Of a stretch of DNA of 64,000 nucleotides, positions 45,855-57,706 are shown in pieces. The stretch is from Monosiga brevicollis MX1 (Eukaryota; Opisthokonta; Choanoflagellata; Craspedida; Salpingoecidae): contig NW_001865052.1 of assembly GCF_000002865.3 (NCBI RefSeq), forward strand, positions 226,839 to 290,838, written 5' to 3'. Under the pieces are notes generated by a model. That model was not told the DNA's origin. It did not search any database and was given only the letters and a program-made list of their open reading frames with translations. Within the stretch, counting starts at the first letter, position 1. Each line of letters opens with the position of its first letter. The translations under genes and the position numbers were made by a program.

Positions 45855-46767
45855 GTTGTTGGCAGTTGGTACGATCCTTGTCTGCCATCATCGCGAGCCA
45901 TTGACGCCCGTAAAGACAACACCCCATCAGTCCGTGACAACCCCCGCTCCTCGCCCAAAAGCCACCTCCCAACTCGTTCAACTCGCCACGCCAGCGCCCG
46001 TTCATGCCGATCACACACACGCACACACACACACGCGCGCGCGCGCGCTCTCTCTCTCTCTCTCTCTCTGTGCGTGTGGCCGGAGGTCAGCGCTCACTTC
46101 ACTCACTCACTCACCGGAAAGCGGTGGATAAAGGGGGGTTTGTCGACAAAAAAAGCGCGGGAAGAGGGAAATAGACGATTCAGCAGGAAATAGCTGAGTG
46201 GGCTAAAAATAAAAACAAGAAAGAGCAAGCTAGAAGCGCTGCAGAAGCAGAAGGCTATTGTTTCGAGGGGAAAAACGGGGCGCTGATCATTCAACATTCG
46301 TCATCAGCTATAAATATTTGAATAGTTTATTTCGGGAAAACAGACCTTATTTTTAGTGCATTCCCCTTTTAATAAATACGGCCAAGTTTGGCTCGCTTGT
46401 CTCCAAGGAGGCCAACTTTGGTTATTCAATCACTTAAATTCCGAGGACCCCCGCTCCACAACGGCAGGCCGACTACACTATACTTTAGAGGGGTACGGTC
46501 CAGACTTGGCCCGCTTGAACGTTTTTGCGCTGAATTTTCATTTTCCTGCTCAACAACGCGTAGCTGAGACGGACCCCAAACGGAACTTGTACGGAATATT
46601 CATCGTGATTTATCGGATACCAAAAATACCAACTGCACACAGCGACGCCGTTTGAACCTGGCTCAACGTCTGATGCAGGCGATCCTGTGACCAGTGTTCG
46701 GATTACCCCCTTGAAACGCGATCTGGTTTTTGCGACGCCGCGACTAACAGCTGCAGCACCCTTCAAG
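45855..46767. promoter_or_regulatory. Shared divergent promoter of two MADS-box genes
   Basis: About 910 bases. Proximal to the minus-strand gene are (AC)n/(GC)n/(TC)n runs at 46011-46070, then TTTGTCGACAAA at 46139-46150. The half nearer the plus-strand gene (46290-46480) is AT-rich, with TATAAATATT at 46310. No open frame of coding character. Confidence 0.5.
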
Positions 46768-47787
46768 ATGCCCAAAGGCAAGCGTCGTGTTGATATCGAG
46801 TACCTGGAGAACGAACGTGCACGCCAGGTATGTATGTATACACGCGCGCACGGCACACCGGCGCTCCTCCATGTGCAATGTGGCATGGCCAAGGGGAACT
46901 CGAGCTTGGCCCAGGCTGCAGTGACAACGACCATTGATCCAATCGCTCACACCACGGCTGTGCGGACAGGTCACCCTGAACAAGCGCAAGTATGGTCTGT
47001 TCAAAAAGGCGCAGGAACTGGCCATCCTGTGCGGGTGTGAGATTGGCATTATCATTTACGACTGGAAGGACCGCAGCTACCTCTACTCGAGCAAGAGCAT
47101 TAGTGACACGCTCACCCGCCTGGCCAAGGACCAGGCGGCACCCCTCGATGCCCACGACTCGGCAACCATGGCCAAGGTGAGGACACGGGAACAAACAACT
47201 TTTTTGGCACCTTGCGTGGCTCAGGGATGGGCCCCCACCACCCTTTGGCTTGTACTCACAACTGACCTGGTCCTCGCTTCTTGATGGCTCCTTGACCGGT
47301 GCACGCGCTTGCAGTTGATTGAGAAACGGGAGGGTGCGGTACGCAAAAGCAATGGCAAACGCTCGCACGACAACTCGGATGATGAAGATCTGGATGACAA
47401 CCTGACGGTCGACACCTCAGTGCCCGCAAACCCGGAAGTGCAGCGTGCTGCCTTCTCGGCCGTCGAGCGTCTGGACAGCCATGGCAGCACGGCCAGCGGC
47501 GCCAGTCTGACCGTTCAAACCAACATACCTGATGCCACCATGAAGCAAGCCTCCATGCCCAAACCCCTCTCCGCCCTCAATGATTTTGCGTCCACCATTC
47601 AAATCAAGCAGCCCGTGACCAAGAAGCCAAAGAGTTTTCGCGAGGCCGACCTGCACCTTCCTCTGGGCCCCTCCACGGACAGTACTTTTCAGACGAATGC
47701 CAATACCTTTCCCAGCAATCCGGGGCTCCCGGACTACAATCTGTCAGTGTTTTCTTTTCTTTTCTTTTCTTTTCTTTCATTTTCCTT

Positions 47788-47834
<47 letters not shown>

Positions 47835-48691
47835 ATTTTTATGCCCTTGTATGCCAATTTTTCTCTTCTCCTTCTCTCGTTCGCATGCAGATGCACACTC
47901 ACGCCTTGACCCTTGATTTTTGACCCTATCATGCAGCGCAACACCCCGTGCCGTCTTCAATTCGCCCAACTTTGCACATGGAGCCTTCTCCAGCGACTCG
48001 GCCGGTGACCTGCTCTTATCAACCTCCTTCTTGAGCACCCTGAACGTTGGCTTTACGCCTGAAGTCAACACTGACATCACCGCCTCGGCTACCAACCTCA
48101 AATCGGCTCAGCACAAACATCTTGAGGTAAGCCTCGTTGCTCCTCCGATTCGAGTCTGAACCGCTTGTTGTCAGTCTACGCCGCCTGCCCATTTTTTTAA
48201 TCGCGCAAATGCTCTGCTTGGGTTGCAGTCGCAATTTGCCGGGGCTTTGAATTCGGCTGAAACAAAGCCTGGCGAAACAGGTGCCGCCACTGCCAACCTA
48301 TCGCCAACTTCACTTGTACAGCTCAAAACGTGAGTGACCCCACTATCCGCCAGGTTACACGATCACATCCCCTCGATGGCCTTGCTTGAAGCATTTTTGT
48401 TTTTGTTTCTCTTTTTTGACATGGCTTCCCAACATTTTTAGGCCTGACATGATGAAGCTTAGGGAGGTGGTCAACACTTTGGACAGTACGCCCAGCCTCA
48501 CCACACCCAATCTCTCTACACCCAACCTCTCTGGAATTTTGACTGGCCGAACCATCTCCGCCACGGACTTGGAAGGCATCGATGCTTTGGCCCGATTATC
48601 TTCAGGCGACACAGCTGAGCTTGCAGCCATCGCCACATCGCGTACAAATGCCCTGGCAAGGCAGCAAGACGCGGCCGAGACCAGCGACTGA
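46768..48691 (+). CDS. MADS-box transcription factor, MEF2-like (plus-strand paralogue)
   Basis: Six exons join in phase: 46768-46827, 46970-47176, 47315-47742, 47937-48126, 48229-48329 and 48442-48691. The MADS domain is split after MPKGKRRVDIEYLENERARQ and continues VTLNKRKYGLFKKAQELAIL, CGCEIGIIIYDWKDRSYLYS. The exon break after the RQ pair is at the same place as in the minus-strand paralogue. Then KSISDTLTRLAKDQ in the MEF2-domain position. The rest is a low-complexity activation-type region rich in Ser, Thr, Asn and Asp, with repeat TTPNLSTPNLS. Intron 3 holds a T run of about 41 bases (47789-47830). Function is inferred from the domain; no direct targets can be seen. Confidence 0.87.
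47789..47830 (+). repeat. T41 homopolymer in MADS-box intron 3
   Basis: Uninterrupted T run on the coding strand, about 105 bases upstream of the 3' splice site at 47936. Confidence 0.95.
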
Positions 48692-49447
48692 CCGCCTACA
48701 CCCGTCCTCTCGCCCCTACTGTTTCTGCCCATGCCATGCCATCAACAGGCGGTGCTGTGCGCCACCCCCTCATTGCTCGAGACTGACTTGCTCAGACCTG
48801 GTGCTGAGTATCTTAGCTCCCCACTCGTCGCAAGAGTAACAACACAGAGTGTGAACCCAAACGGTTGAACCGCCACAACGAAAATATGCGAACAATCTTC
48901 ATAATTGAACTTGTCATGTCAATCCAAGCCCTCCCTCTGACCTGCCCTTTGACCCTTCGACCCTAGCCCAATCCCTCGTGACTCATGAGGCAAACGTGGA
49001 AGAACAACGTCATTCATGAGGTTTCAATTCCTCGGCAACGCAAGATTGAAGACCTGCTCCCCGTGCTAAGCCCGAATGGCACGCACATTGACACATCTTG
49101 CGCTTTGCCTTTAAGATTCAGAGACCGATGGATTCGACGCTACAAACTGTTGCAGCACCTCGGCCACCTACACATACCAGCATGCCCATCGCCACCGCAA
49201 ACGTGAACACGAGCGCATACTCCCGCCTTCGTGTAGCAAGGCCCAACCAGACACGACCAACACGGGAGGAAAAGCCACACCTGTTCGTCAATGCTATGTG
49301 ATTGTTGGTGTAGAATGCATGTTGCTGTGTCTTGATATGCATCAATCTGCGCTGCCAGTGTTGCATGGATATCCTACCACACACCAGCGAGGTGTGATGC
49401 GCATGGACCAATGATTTTTGCGAATGGCCTCTTTGAGCATGCATTGG
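48692..49447. other. Convergent intergenic region
   Basis: 3' flanks of the MADS-box gene and the MED11-like gene. Open frames at 48985-49206 (+) and 49118-49300 (-) have no recognisable features. Confidence 0.4.
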
Positions 49448-49748
49448 CTAGCAGTGCAGCAAAAGCGTGGATAGTACCCGCAGTTGGTCGGCAAAGGTCT
49501 GAGCTGTGGCGTTGAGTTGTTGTCCATCCCCTGCAAGCAAGGCCTGCGTCGTCGTTTCTGCGAGCCCCAGCAGCCCACAGATGCGCTGGTGTATCGCAAC
49601 GCAGCTTGAGTAAGTGAAGCGCGGTGGCCACGACCAGGGCCACGACCAGGGCCACTTCATCCCAACGCACCTGCTGCACGGCATCAAAATCGGCGTCCAC
49701 ATCCCCCGTCACCGCAGTGACCGCAGGACCAGCCGTCTCCATCGCCAT
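49448..49748 (-). CDS. Small protein resembling Mediator subunit 11
   Basis: Two exons, 49748-49671 and 49585-49448, flank an 85-base intron in phase 0 and give 71 residues. Exon 1 starts MAMETAGPAVTAVTGDVDAD; across the join it reads DFDAVQQRICGLLGLAETTT, then a helix FADQLRVLSTLLLHC and stop. The pattern of two amphipathic helices, with a hydrophobic heptad and a QQ-R-I opening followed by an AGDGQQ loop, recalls MED11, a core Mediator head subunit, but the protein is shorter than human MED11 (117 residues). The intron contains a tandem GGCCACGACCA repeat. The gene model is good; the family call is weak. Confidence 0.5.
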
Positions 49749-50093
49749 GCTGGGTCACTCATTCACCACCCCGACACCGCCACTGAAACTCTGAGATCGA
49801 TAAAATCTTTGAGACCAAAAAAAAAAAAAAAAAATGAGTTGACAAGAGAAAAAAAGAGAGAAGAGAGATCAAGAAGAGATGAATAATTTTTTGGGTATTT
49901 TGACGGCATTTCTGAATGATTTTTGATGCGTCTGGACTGTTAATTTATTTTTCATATGCAATGGCAGCAATGGCTCTTGACGTTGCCTCGCTGACAAGAC
50001 ATGCCCACCCTCTGACTTTCAAAAGATCGCTTTGACACCCAGCGTGCCTACTCTCTCTTTTGACTTTTGACACGCCCGAAACATGGTCCTCCT
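49749..50093. other. Upstream region of the MED11-like gene
   Basis: AT-rich, with an A18 run at 49818-49834. No gene seen. Confidence 0.4.
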
Positions 50094-50453
50094 TCACATC
50101 CATGCAAGAAATGCTGGGCACGCATGGTAAGCCTTGGGCAGGTACCCCGCCGTAGGAAGAAGCGCATTGTCGTGCTGTTCGGGGCTGGCCTTAAGAATGG
50201 CATCCAGACAAGGGTAGTGAAACCAGCATATGACATCAGACAGCAGGGGCAAGATGACAGCAGCCATCTGCTGCAGCTTGAACTGCTCCAGATACATGCA
50301 TTCAAAGGTTTGCGCCACGATGGACAAAGCCATGCCGTCTTGGTTCACAACACGACTCCTCCTCCCGCCCTCCCTTCCCTGAATGTAAAAGTCTTTCACA
50401 TCTATAGTCATCATCATGGCGGCGCACGCGGTCCCAAAACTTGGTAGCGACAT
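50094..50453 (-). CDS. Possible 119-residue protein, unrecognised
   Basis: An open frame from an ATG at 50453 to 50094. The C-terminal 80 residues have strongly coding-like codon use (CTG, CAG, GTC, AAG) and normal composition, for example CMYLEQFKLQQMAAVILPLL and CWFHYPCLDAIL. The first 40 residues are less convincing; an internal ATG near 50333 is a likelier start, or an intron separates the two parts. It begins only 76 bases after the POLR3B stop on the same strand. No family recognised. Confidence 0.35.
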   Translation of the reverse strand: MSLPSFGTACAAMMMTIDVKDFYIQGREGGRRSRVVNQDGMALSIVAQTFECMYLEQFKLQQMAAVILPLLSDVICWFHYPCLDAILKASPEQHDNALLPTAGYLPKAYHACPAFLAWM

Positions 50454-50528
50454 TCTAACATCGCCTCAATTGTAAACTGTCACGAGACTCTATAATCCAC
50501 CATCCGGGCACACGGGTCCACCTGCCTG

Positions 50529-53500
50529 TTACTCGGAGTAGTGTTGCAGGGTGAGACGTGGCACAATGTTCATGCTCTGCAACTCCTGAAACAGCAACTT
50601 GCAGGCATAGGGTAGCTGCAGCTTTGAAATGCCGCCTATGATGCACACCCCGACAAGTGAGCCACAGATCGAGTGTCGACACCAAGCCACCACATGCCGA
50701 GGGTAATGAAAGGGCCAAGGACGTACGGGATGATTTGCAATACTGGCACCAGCCGGCTGAGCCAAGCAGGCCACACTGGCTGCATGCATGCACCTCAAAG
50801 GCATCGGATGAAATCATCAGCCGCTCCAGCAGCAGCATGCTCGAGCCTATCAAAGTTCATATACACGTGAGCATCAGACAACACCCCAACAGCGCCGCGC
50901 TGCACAGTGCCAATCACAAACAAACCATGTCCAATGAGGCAATCACGCTCCATCTCGCCCAGGCGCAGACCACCCTCACGCGCTCGACCCTCGGTCGGCT
51001 GGCGCGTCAAGAGCGTCATGGGCCCCTGAGAACGCGCGTGCATCTACGCCGTCGCCGCCACACAATCACATATGAGCACCCACTCTAGATATCCTCTCAT
51101 CTTCTTCAACGCACCCCAGCCCCCATGTGTACACGAATGGACGAAGCGCTTTATTCCCATCATACCTTGTCCATGACCATGTGCTTAAGCTTTTGGTAAA
51201 ACACGGGGCCCATGAAAATATACGACTCCAAGGGCTCGCCAGTGATGCCCGAAGTTAAATAATCCTTGCCATGGTAGTTGTAGCCGTGCTTCAGCAGCGT
51301 CTGTTCAGAGTGTGCAAGAGGCAACCATTAGTTTCACACGGGCATATCAGTACAGCTCTCTCTCAGGCATGGGTCAAAGAAACGCCTCAACTCGACATGA
51401 GGAGCTTACGTTGCACATTTCCGGGATGGTCGTGCCGCCAAATGCCGTGCCGTAATTGTAGTTGCCATTGAGCACGCCCGCCTGCAATTTGTTTTGTCCC
51501 AAATGAGGAAACAAGAAAAAAAAAAAAAGAAAAAGAAAAAGAAAAAGAAAAGAGAAAGTCAAATGCAGAGCCAGCTCCAGCAAAAGCATGTTGCCAAAGA
51601 GGAGCTGCATACTTCTGCATAGACGCACCTTGGCACCGCAAAACTCCATGAGCTTGCCAACGGTCATGCGCGAGGGGAAACCGTGTGGGTTCATGATCTT
51701 GTCGGGGCACACGCCAGCATCGTTAAACGGCATATCCTCCTGGTTCACAATGAGACCGCAGACACCCTTTTGGCCGTGGCGAGATGAAAACTTGTCACCC
51801 AGCTCGGGAATACGCGTGCTTCGAACGCGAATCTACGTCAACACCCATCACAACAATGATGCCAAGTCTGAGCAAGGATCCGACCACGGGCCAGACCCAG
51901 ACCCAATCTTTGCGCAAAACCACCCATCATACCTTGATCAGCATCGAGTCCTCGTTGTTGGATGAGACCATCACCTGGTCACAGTAGGCATCCTTGCCCA
52001 CTGTGCCCTTGTATCGAACCTGAGTCGACGCGTAGTCAATCTCTGTACCGCGCTTGATCGGCGTCTGCTTGTTGACCAACACATCCTAAAGATATGAATC
52101 ACGCAAAGATAAGTACCCAAACCATAGGCGAGCTCGCCAACTCGCCACGCACGCCACACGCCTGGCCCCTTTCACGACCGCCCAAACCGACGCACCCGAT
52201 TATACATGGGCTGGCCAACGGCAACGATGCCTTCTCGGTCCAGACGGCGCATGTTGCCGGGCACCTAAAAAGAAGGTAGAGACGATGTGCAAGAAGAGGA
52301 AAAGCGGTTAGGGGTAGGAGCACGCACTTGACAAAATGAAAGAGAAATTGCATGTTTGTTGATGTCAAAGAGCGAGCACTTGCATTGCCGGCTTCATCGC
52401 GAGGGGCTGGGCGGATGATGTCTGTGAGGTTGCCGTTATACTTTTTCAAGCTCGTTTGCATCTTGGAGTACACGACGCAGCGGCCGTAGCCACGATCGAA
52501 GGATGCCTAGCGTGGTGCCAAACATGAGGTATGAGCGTTCGGCAGGTGACGTCATCAAAAAGCCATGTCTGCTCAAAGAAGCCTTCTTATTGTCTCCTGT
52601 AGCACAACACGTACCCGATTCATGACGGTGGCGTCCTCAATATCATATCCAGAGAAGGACATGACTGCAACAATTGGGTTCTGCAGGGAACAACGAAAAA
52701 AACACAAAACGTGCATCTGAGCAAACTGATGGTATGTAACGTGCCCTGCAGCTCATGTTTGATTTGGCTTTTCGGCTCGAGCCACGTCGCCGAGAGACGA
52801 TAAGCAACTGACGGACCTGGCCAGCTGGCAGTTTTTCAAAGTCAATGAGCTCAATAGTGCGGGTCTTGACCACAGGCCGCATGGGGTAAACCAGGCTATA
52901 TAGAAGAGTGTCAATGCTGTTGTAACGGGGCCAAAGAGTGGGGGTGCGCGTTAGCAAATGGTGGTCAAGTTCTGAGGCACCTGCAGCAACGCAGCAAGCA
53001 TAGAGCATCGAGGGTCTCTAGCGGAAAGAACAATGCCAAACTCGGCCGTACCGTTGCTGGTAGTTGAGGGCGATCACGCCCATGGCTTGCTTGCCCATGG
53101 CACACTGGTAGGTATTGCGCGGCGACTGGTTGTGATTGGGATACGGAATCAAGCCTGCGCAGGCTCCCAGAATCGTAAAGGGCTCAATCTCCAGGTGAGT
53201 GGTATCGGCCTCGATGTTGTTCTCGTACAATGCCAGCAGCGAATCGTTCTCCTCGTTCACGTCCAGGTACTCAACCAGGCTATGGGCAAAAATAATTCAG
53301 CGACGCCGGTCAGCCGTCACCCTTTCGAGCCCAACGTTTGGTTTTGACAATCAGAGACAGCGACAGAGAGACAGAGACAGCGACAGAGAGACAGAGAGAC
53401 AGAGAGACAGAGACACGGAGACACAGGGACACAGAGACACAGACACACAGAGACACAGACACACAGAGACACAGACACACAGAGACACAGACACACAGAG

Positions 53501-53544
53501 ACACAGACACACAGACACACAGACACACAGAGACACAAACAAGG

Positions 53545-53611
<67 letters not shown>

Positions 53612-56600
53612 CCTTAAAACCACACGGGCCGGACACCACCGAACGTGTTTGATCCTAAAACTAACCCGTTGATGACAAAGTCGTCAAAGGTGGTGATGCC
53701 CATGTTCAGCTCTTCAAGATGGTGGGGCCGCACCTTGGACTTGCCGTTCTCAACAATGATATAAGGCCTAAGCATGGCACAAACAGTTAGCGCAGAGTGA
53801 TGGTAGTGGCACGAAAGCCAAACTTTTCGCACTCTCGCCAACAGCTCAATATGGGCACACGCACCGGCAAGTGCGCCCGGCATCCGAGGCAATGTAGACG
53901 CATCGGTGTTTCTTGTTGAGAGAAATGGACACAAAAGGCGAAATGCGGCCGGAGCGCCGCAAAAGTCGAAAATTGCGGACCATGATGCGAGGCCTACAAG
54001 CAGACGAAAGGAAATATGAGCGCCAGCCTTTGCAACCAAGCAAAGAGGAACGGGACCATAGCCGTACCGGCGCGTCACGCCAAGCATGAGACCGTTGATG
54101 AAGACGAGAAAGGTGCTGCTGCGACCAAACTCTTCGCCATTGATCAAGTGCAAAGACTCGACACCCAGGTTGTATGCCAGTCTACAAGCCAGAAAATGCG
54201 AGAAGCAATGAATGGAAAAGGACGGAAAGGCCCTCAATGCGATGCAGCAAGCAGAGGCGGGCATTAAGCTACAAACTTGACGAGCGGCTCTTCCTCGTCA
54301 TCATTGGTGACGTGGGTCATGAGGGCCAGGTTCTTGACCAGACCGCAGGCTTCGCCTTCGGGTGTATCTACACGATTCGAGCACCAAAAGCCATCTCGTC
54401 AACACACCCGCAAGACATCATATGGGCCAACTCAAATCCCGACAAACGAGCGGGCAATGCAGCACCCACGCACCTGCCGGACACAGCATGCCCCATTGGG
54501 AGGGCTGCAGCGAACGTGGGCCTGACACCTAAGATAGGTACAGCATGTTTGTTCGTTTAGAATTACCGATGTGTATGTAAAATGTAAAATAAGCACCGGC
54601 TTGTTGTAAGCCCCGGACCGGGCGTCATCTCAACCCATCAGACAAGCGACACGTCGTACCTTGCGTGTCTTTTCGAATTGCGAAGTGATACGCGTCATCA
54701 TGCCCAGAGAGGCGATGAATGACAAACGGGAGAGAACCTAAATAAAAAAAAGAAAAACAAGATAGCAAGGCCCGGGTCAGACAGGCTCAGTCGCCTGGTC
54801 GGTTGTATGGCGACAATGTACATACTGAGGTAACACCGTGTCGCTCCATCTTGAAGCGCTTGAGAATCCAGTTGCCCGAGGAGATGGCATTGCGCAGGCT
54901 GTTGGTAATGATGTCTTCGCGCATAAAGTTGGTAGCGTCAAACGCAGCCACGCGATTCTTGCTGAGATTGACATCCGCCTGTCGCTTGAGCTGCATCAGG
55001 CCAACGGCAAATCATGTGGGGTGAACACGAAGCTGGTGGCATGAGTGGGTATTCAAGTGCGTTGGAATGCACATCGAGCCTCGCCTACCTGGGCGTTGAA
55101 GTTCTTGAAGGTGTCTTCAAAGAGGAGCGACATGAGGGATCCGGCCAATTCAAGGCGCTTGTTACCGAGATAGTCACGGTCATCGGTCATCTTGTCACCC
55201 ATGGAGATGATGACGCGACGGACCATGAGGCTGAGAAAGACAGCCTTGGCGCGGAAATCAAAGTTCTCGCACTGTCGCGGGAGGTCATTGTGGGCGGGAT
55301 ACGGTCAAGCAGGATGGGGCCGGGGCCACGCGGGGGCAGCGGGTTAGCCAAGCGTGGTGGGGTGCATCAGGGGAGGCACCGCGCGAGCAAAGGTAGGCAA
55401 CTACGTACAGGGACGTGCGCAAGAACGACAGACGAGAGAAGGTCGCGGCCCATGTCCTCCTTGGTGCGAGCTCCACCATAAGTGCGCAGCAGTTTGATCT
55501 TGCTCCCCAAGTAGGCCAGGGCTTGATTCTGCGTGAAAATATTGAGATTGGCACAACGCTCAACCGAGGGGCCGAGCACGAGCATCTAGAACAAGCAGGT
55601 AGAAAGTGGCGCCATGAGACCAAGGCTCATGCGGACCGACGCGTCCGCGCTCATAACGGGTTGAAGGTGCACATACTGCCTCTTCTTCGGCGCCAATCAG
55701 CTGCATGATTTCCTGATCGCTGATGACGCCCATGGCCTTGAGGACCACCACCAAAGGTACGGCCTCGGAGAGCGTGTTCACCTGGAAACATGATGGGTCT
55801 TGTGAGACAATGTGCGCCCACAACAGCCGTTTGATTCGCGGAGAAGGGGGTACGGCTGACCAGCATGTAGAATTGGTCGTTTTTGAAGATGATGGTCGTC
55901 TTGGTCTTGCGGTCGGCCGATGATGAGGTGACGGAGGCTGTCAGATCTCCCTTAAACTCTTCCACGATGATGCGGTTCTTGGAGAGCTGTTCCTGGATGA
56001 GGATGACCTTTTCGGTGCCGGAAACGACAAAATAGCCTCCAGGGTCGTGGGGGCATTCTCCATATTTGGCTTGCTTTGCGTGCGAGGCGCCGTTGAGCAC
56101 GCAAAGGTTCGAGCGCAGCATAATGGGCATGCGTCCAATGCGCGTGTTCTCAACGCGCAGTGCTGTTGTTGGTACATGCAGAGATTGCGCATATGACCAC
56201 AGGTGTGAGCATGGAGTGTGTGACGGGTGTGTGCTCGACAAGCAGGCGGTCATTTAGCAGCTGGAGACACCAAGGGCAGCACACCAAGCGGCGGGCAGAG
56301 CACTTACTCTCGTGACCTCGGCGGTACTCCAAATCAACAACAATGTCACCGGCATACGTGGCGCTGCGGAGTCGGCATTGCATTGGGGTGACGGTGTTGT
56401 TCGTCTTGAAGCCCTCATTGATGCTGGGGGGAAGCACGCGAATGTCCAAGTAGCGCACATAAAAGTTGGGATCGTTGTCTGACGTGACCTGTCAAAGACC
56501 CGCATCATTGATTTGACCAACCGTCATGAGGCGCGGCTCCAGCGAGTGAGCAGCTCTTGTGTGCGCGGGCAGGAAGAAAACGCGCATTCAGACCAACCTT

Positions 56601-56922
56601 GGCATTGGCTGCCAGGATTTTTTTGATATCCACCTCGATAAAGTGGTTGAAAGACTCAATGTGCTGTCGCACCAGGCCTGCACATGTTGCGGGGTGAGAC
56701 TGAGCAGGAGCCTTGGCGAGACCCTGCGGGGGTGCCGGAGCCAGCCAAGATGGGAGCGGGCTGACCTTTCATCTTGAGAAAGGCAGGCAGAAGCTTCCAC
56801 TTCTCCTCGAGGGTGGCCACGGGCTTCATGAGTTCCTCCCGTGACTGGCCCTTCATGAGCTGGTCTGCCACCTCGCTCACGCTCATGGTGGTGGGATCCA
56901 TCTGCCCAGCGGTCTTCTTCAT
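50529..56922 (-). CDS. POLR3B: RNA polymerase III second-largest subunit (RPC2)
   Basis: Forms one side of the Pol III cleft and half of the active site; makes tRNA and 5S RNA in the nucleus. ATG at 56922 ([13 protein letters not shown]). Motifs in order: [220 protein letters not shown]. The C-terminal zinc site is [16 protein letters not shown] and the end reads [15 protein letters not shown]. Wording is that of Pol III rather than Pol I or II. More than fifteen short introns, one of them (about 53282-53665) enlarged by microsatellites. Confidence 0.95.
53352..53609. repeat. (AGAC/ACAG)n followed by about A64, in a POLR3B intron
   Basis: GACAGAGA and GACACACA units fill 53352-53540, then an almost pure A run covers 53544-53609. 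In the sense of POLR3B this is T64 near the 5' splice site side followed by a (TGTCTC)-type pyrimidine-rich stretch up to the 3' splice site. Confidence 0.95.
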
Positions 56923-57349
56923 CTTGAACGGTGACGGCGGCAGAGTGCCTCCACCTCAGTCTGACTAGGTGACTAGGGAAGGGTTGGAGCTGGCAGCAAA
57001 CAGGCCCACGGGCCACCAAGCGCACCCTCAGTCTCCGCAGCTAAAGGGGCAAACAGGAAGATGAATGCACGTGGCTCAAAGGACCACACAGTCGGCCCAG
57101 TTCCGGGCTCTGGCTGCCGTTTGCGACGAGCACTCGCAAAGCACAAAAAATACGAGAAAATTACGACCAGCGAGCACCTTGAACCTCTTGGCTGCTCTCT
57201 GGTCGTGTGAGGGTGGTCATGCCGCATCTCTGAACCTGCTTGTCTTTTCTTCTATTTTTCATACTCAAGCCGTTGAGGCCAAGCTTCATCTCTAAACCTC
57301 ACTCGTGCGCAAGCCTCCTCTCTGGTCCCTGCTGTCACGTTGGGCTCTT

Positions 57350-57427
<78 letters not shown>

Positions 57428-57706
57428 AAAAGAGAGCGAGAGAGAGGCATTTCCCATTGCATGTCAGGTACGGTACGCGTTGCAGGCGGGGCATGGGTCG
57501 GGTCACTGGGGACAGGCGGGGGTGGGATGGCGGTTTGACATGAGGACCTGGCTAATGTGGCTGGGTTGATTCGATTCATGTGCCCTCTGGCTTCACTTTG
57601 ACTCAATTTTGAATTGGAATGGTGGTTCGTTGTTTGGGACTCGGACGCTGGGCGTTTCAGACTCGAGGACGACGACTTGGCTCACATTGTTAAAGAAGCG
57701 TTCAAG
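56923..57706. promoter_or_regulatory. Bidirectional region POLR3B / SDR16C with (GA)n
   Basis: Head-to-head spacer of about 780 bases. A pure (GA)n run at 57351-57424 is (TC)n on the POLR3B coding strand, 430-500 bases upstream of its ATG. No gene seen. Confidence 0.5.

Noticed and set aside
46011-46070. Alternating (CA)n/(GC)n/(TC)n run as a CpG-island-like or Z-DNA element
   Set aside because: The sequence alone does not separate this from ordinary microsatellite decay; noted only as part of the MADS promoter.
47604-48101. 165-codon minus-strand Lys-rich frame
   Set aside because: Its Lys run is the antisense of the T41 intron tract and the rest is antisense to MADS exons.
53544-53609. 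Long A run as the polyA tail of a retrotransposed element
   Set aside because: No element body, coding remnant or target-site duplication is visible; it abuts a microsatellite inside a POLR3B intron and fits the general sense-T bias of introns.
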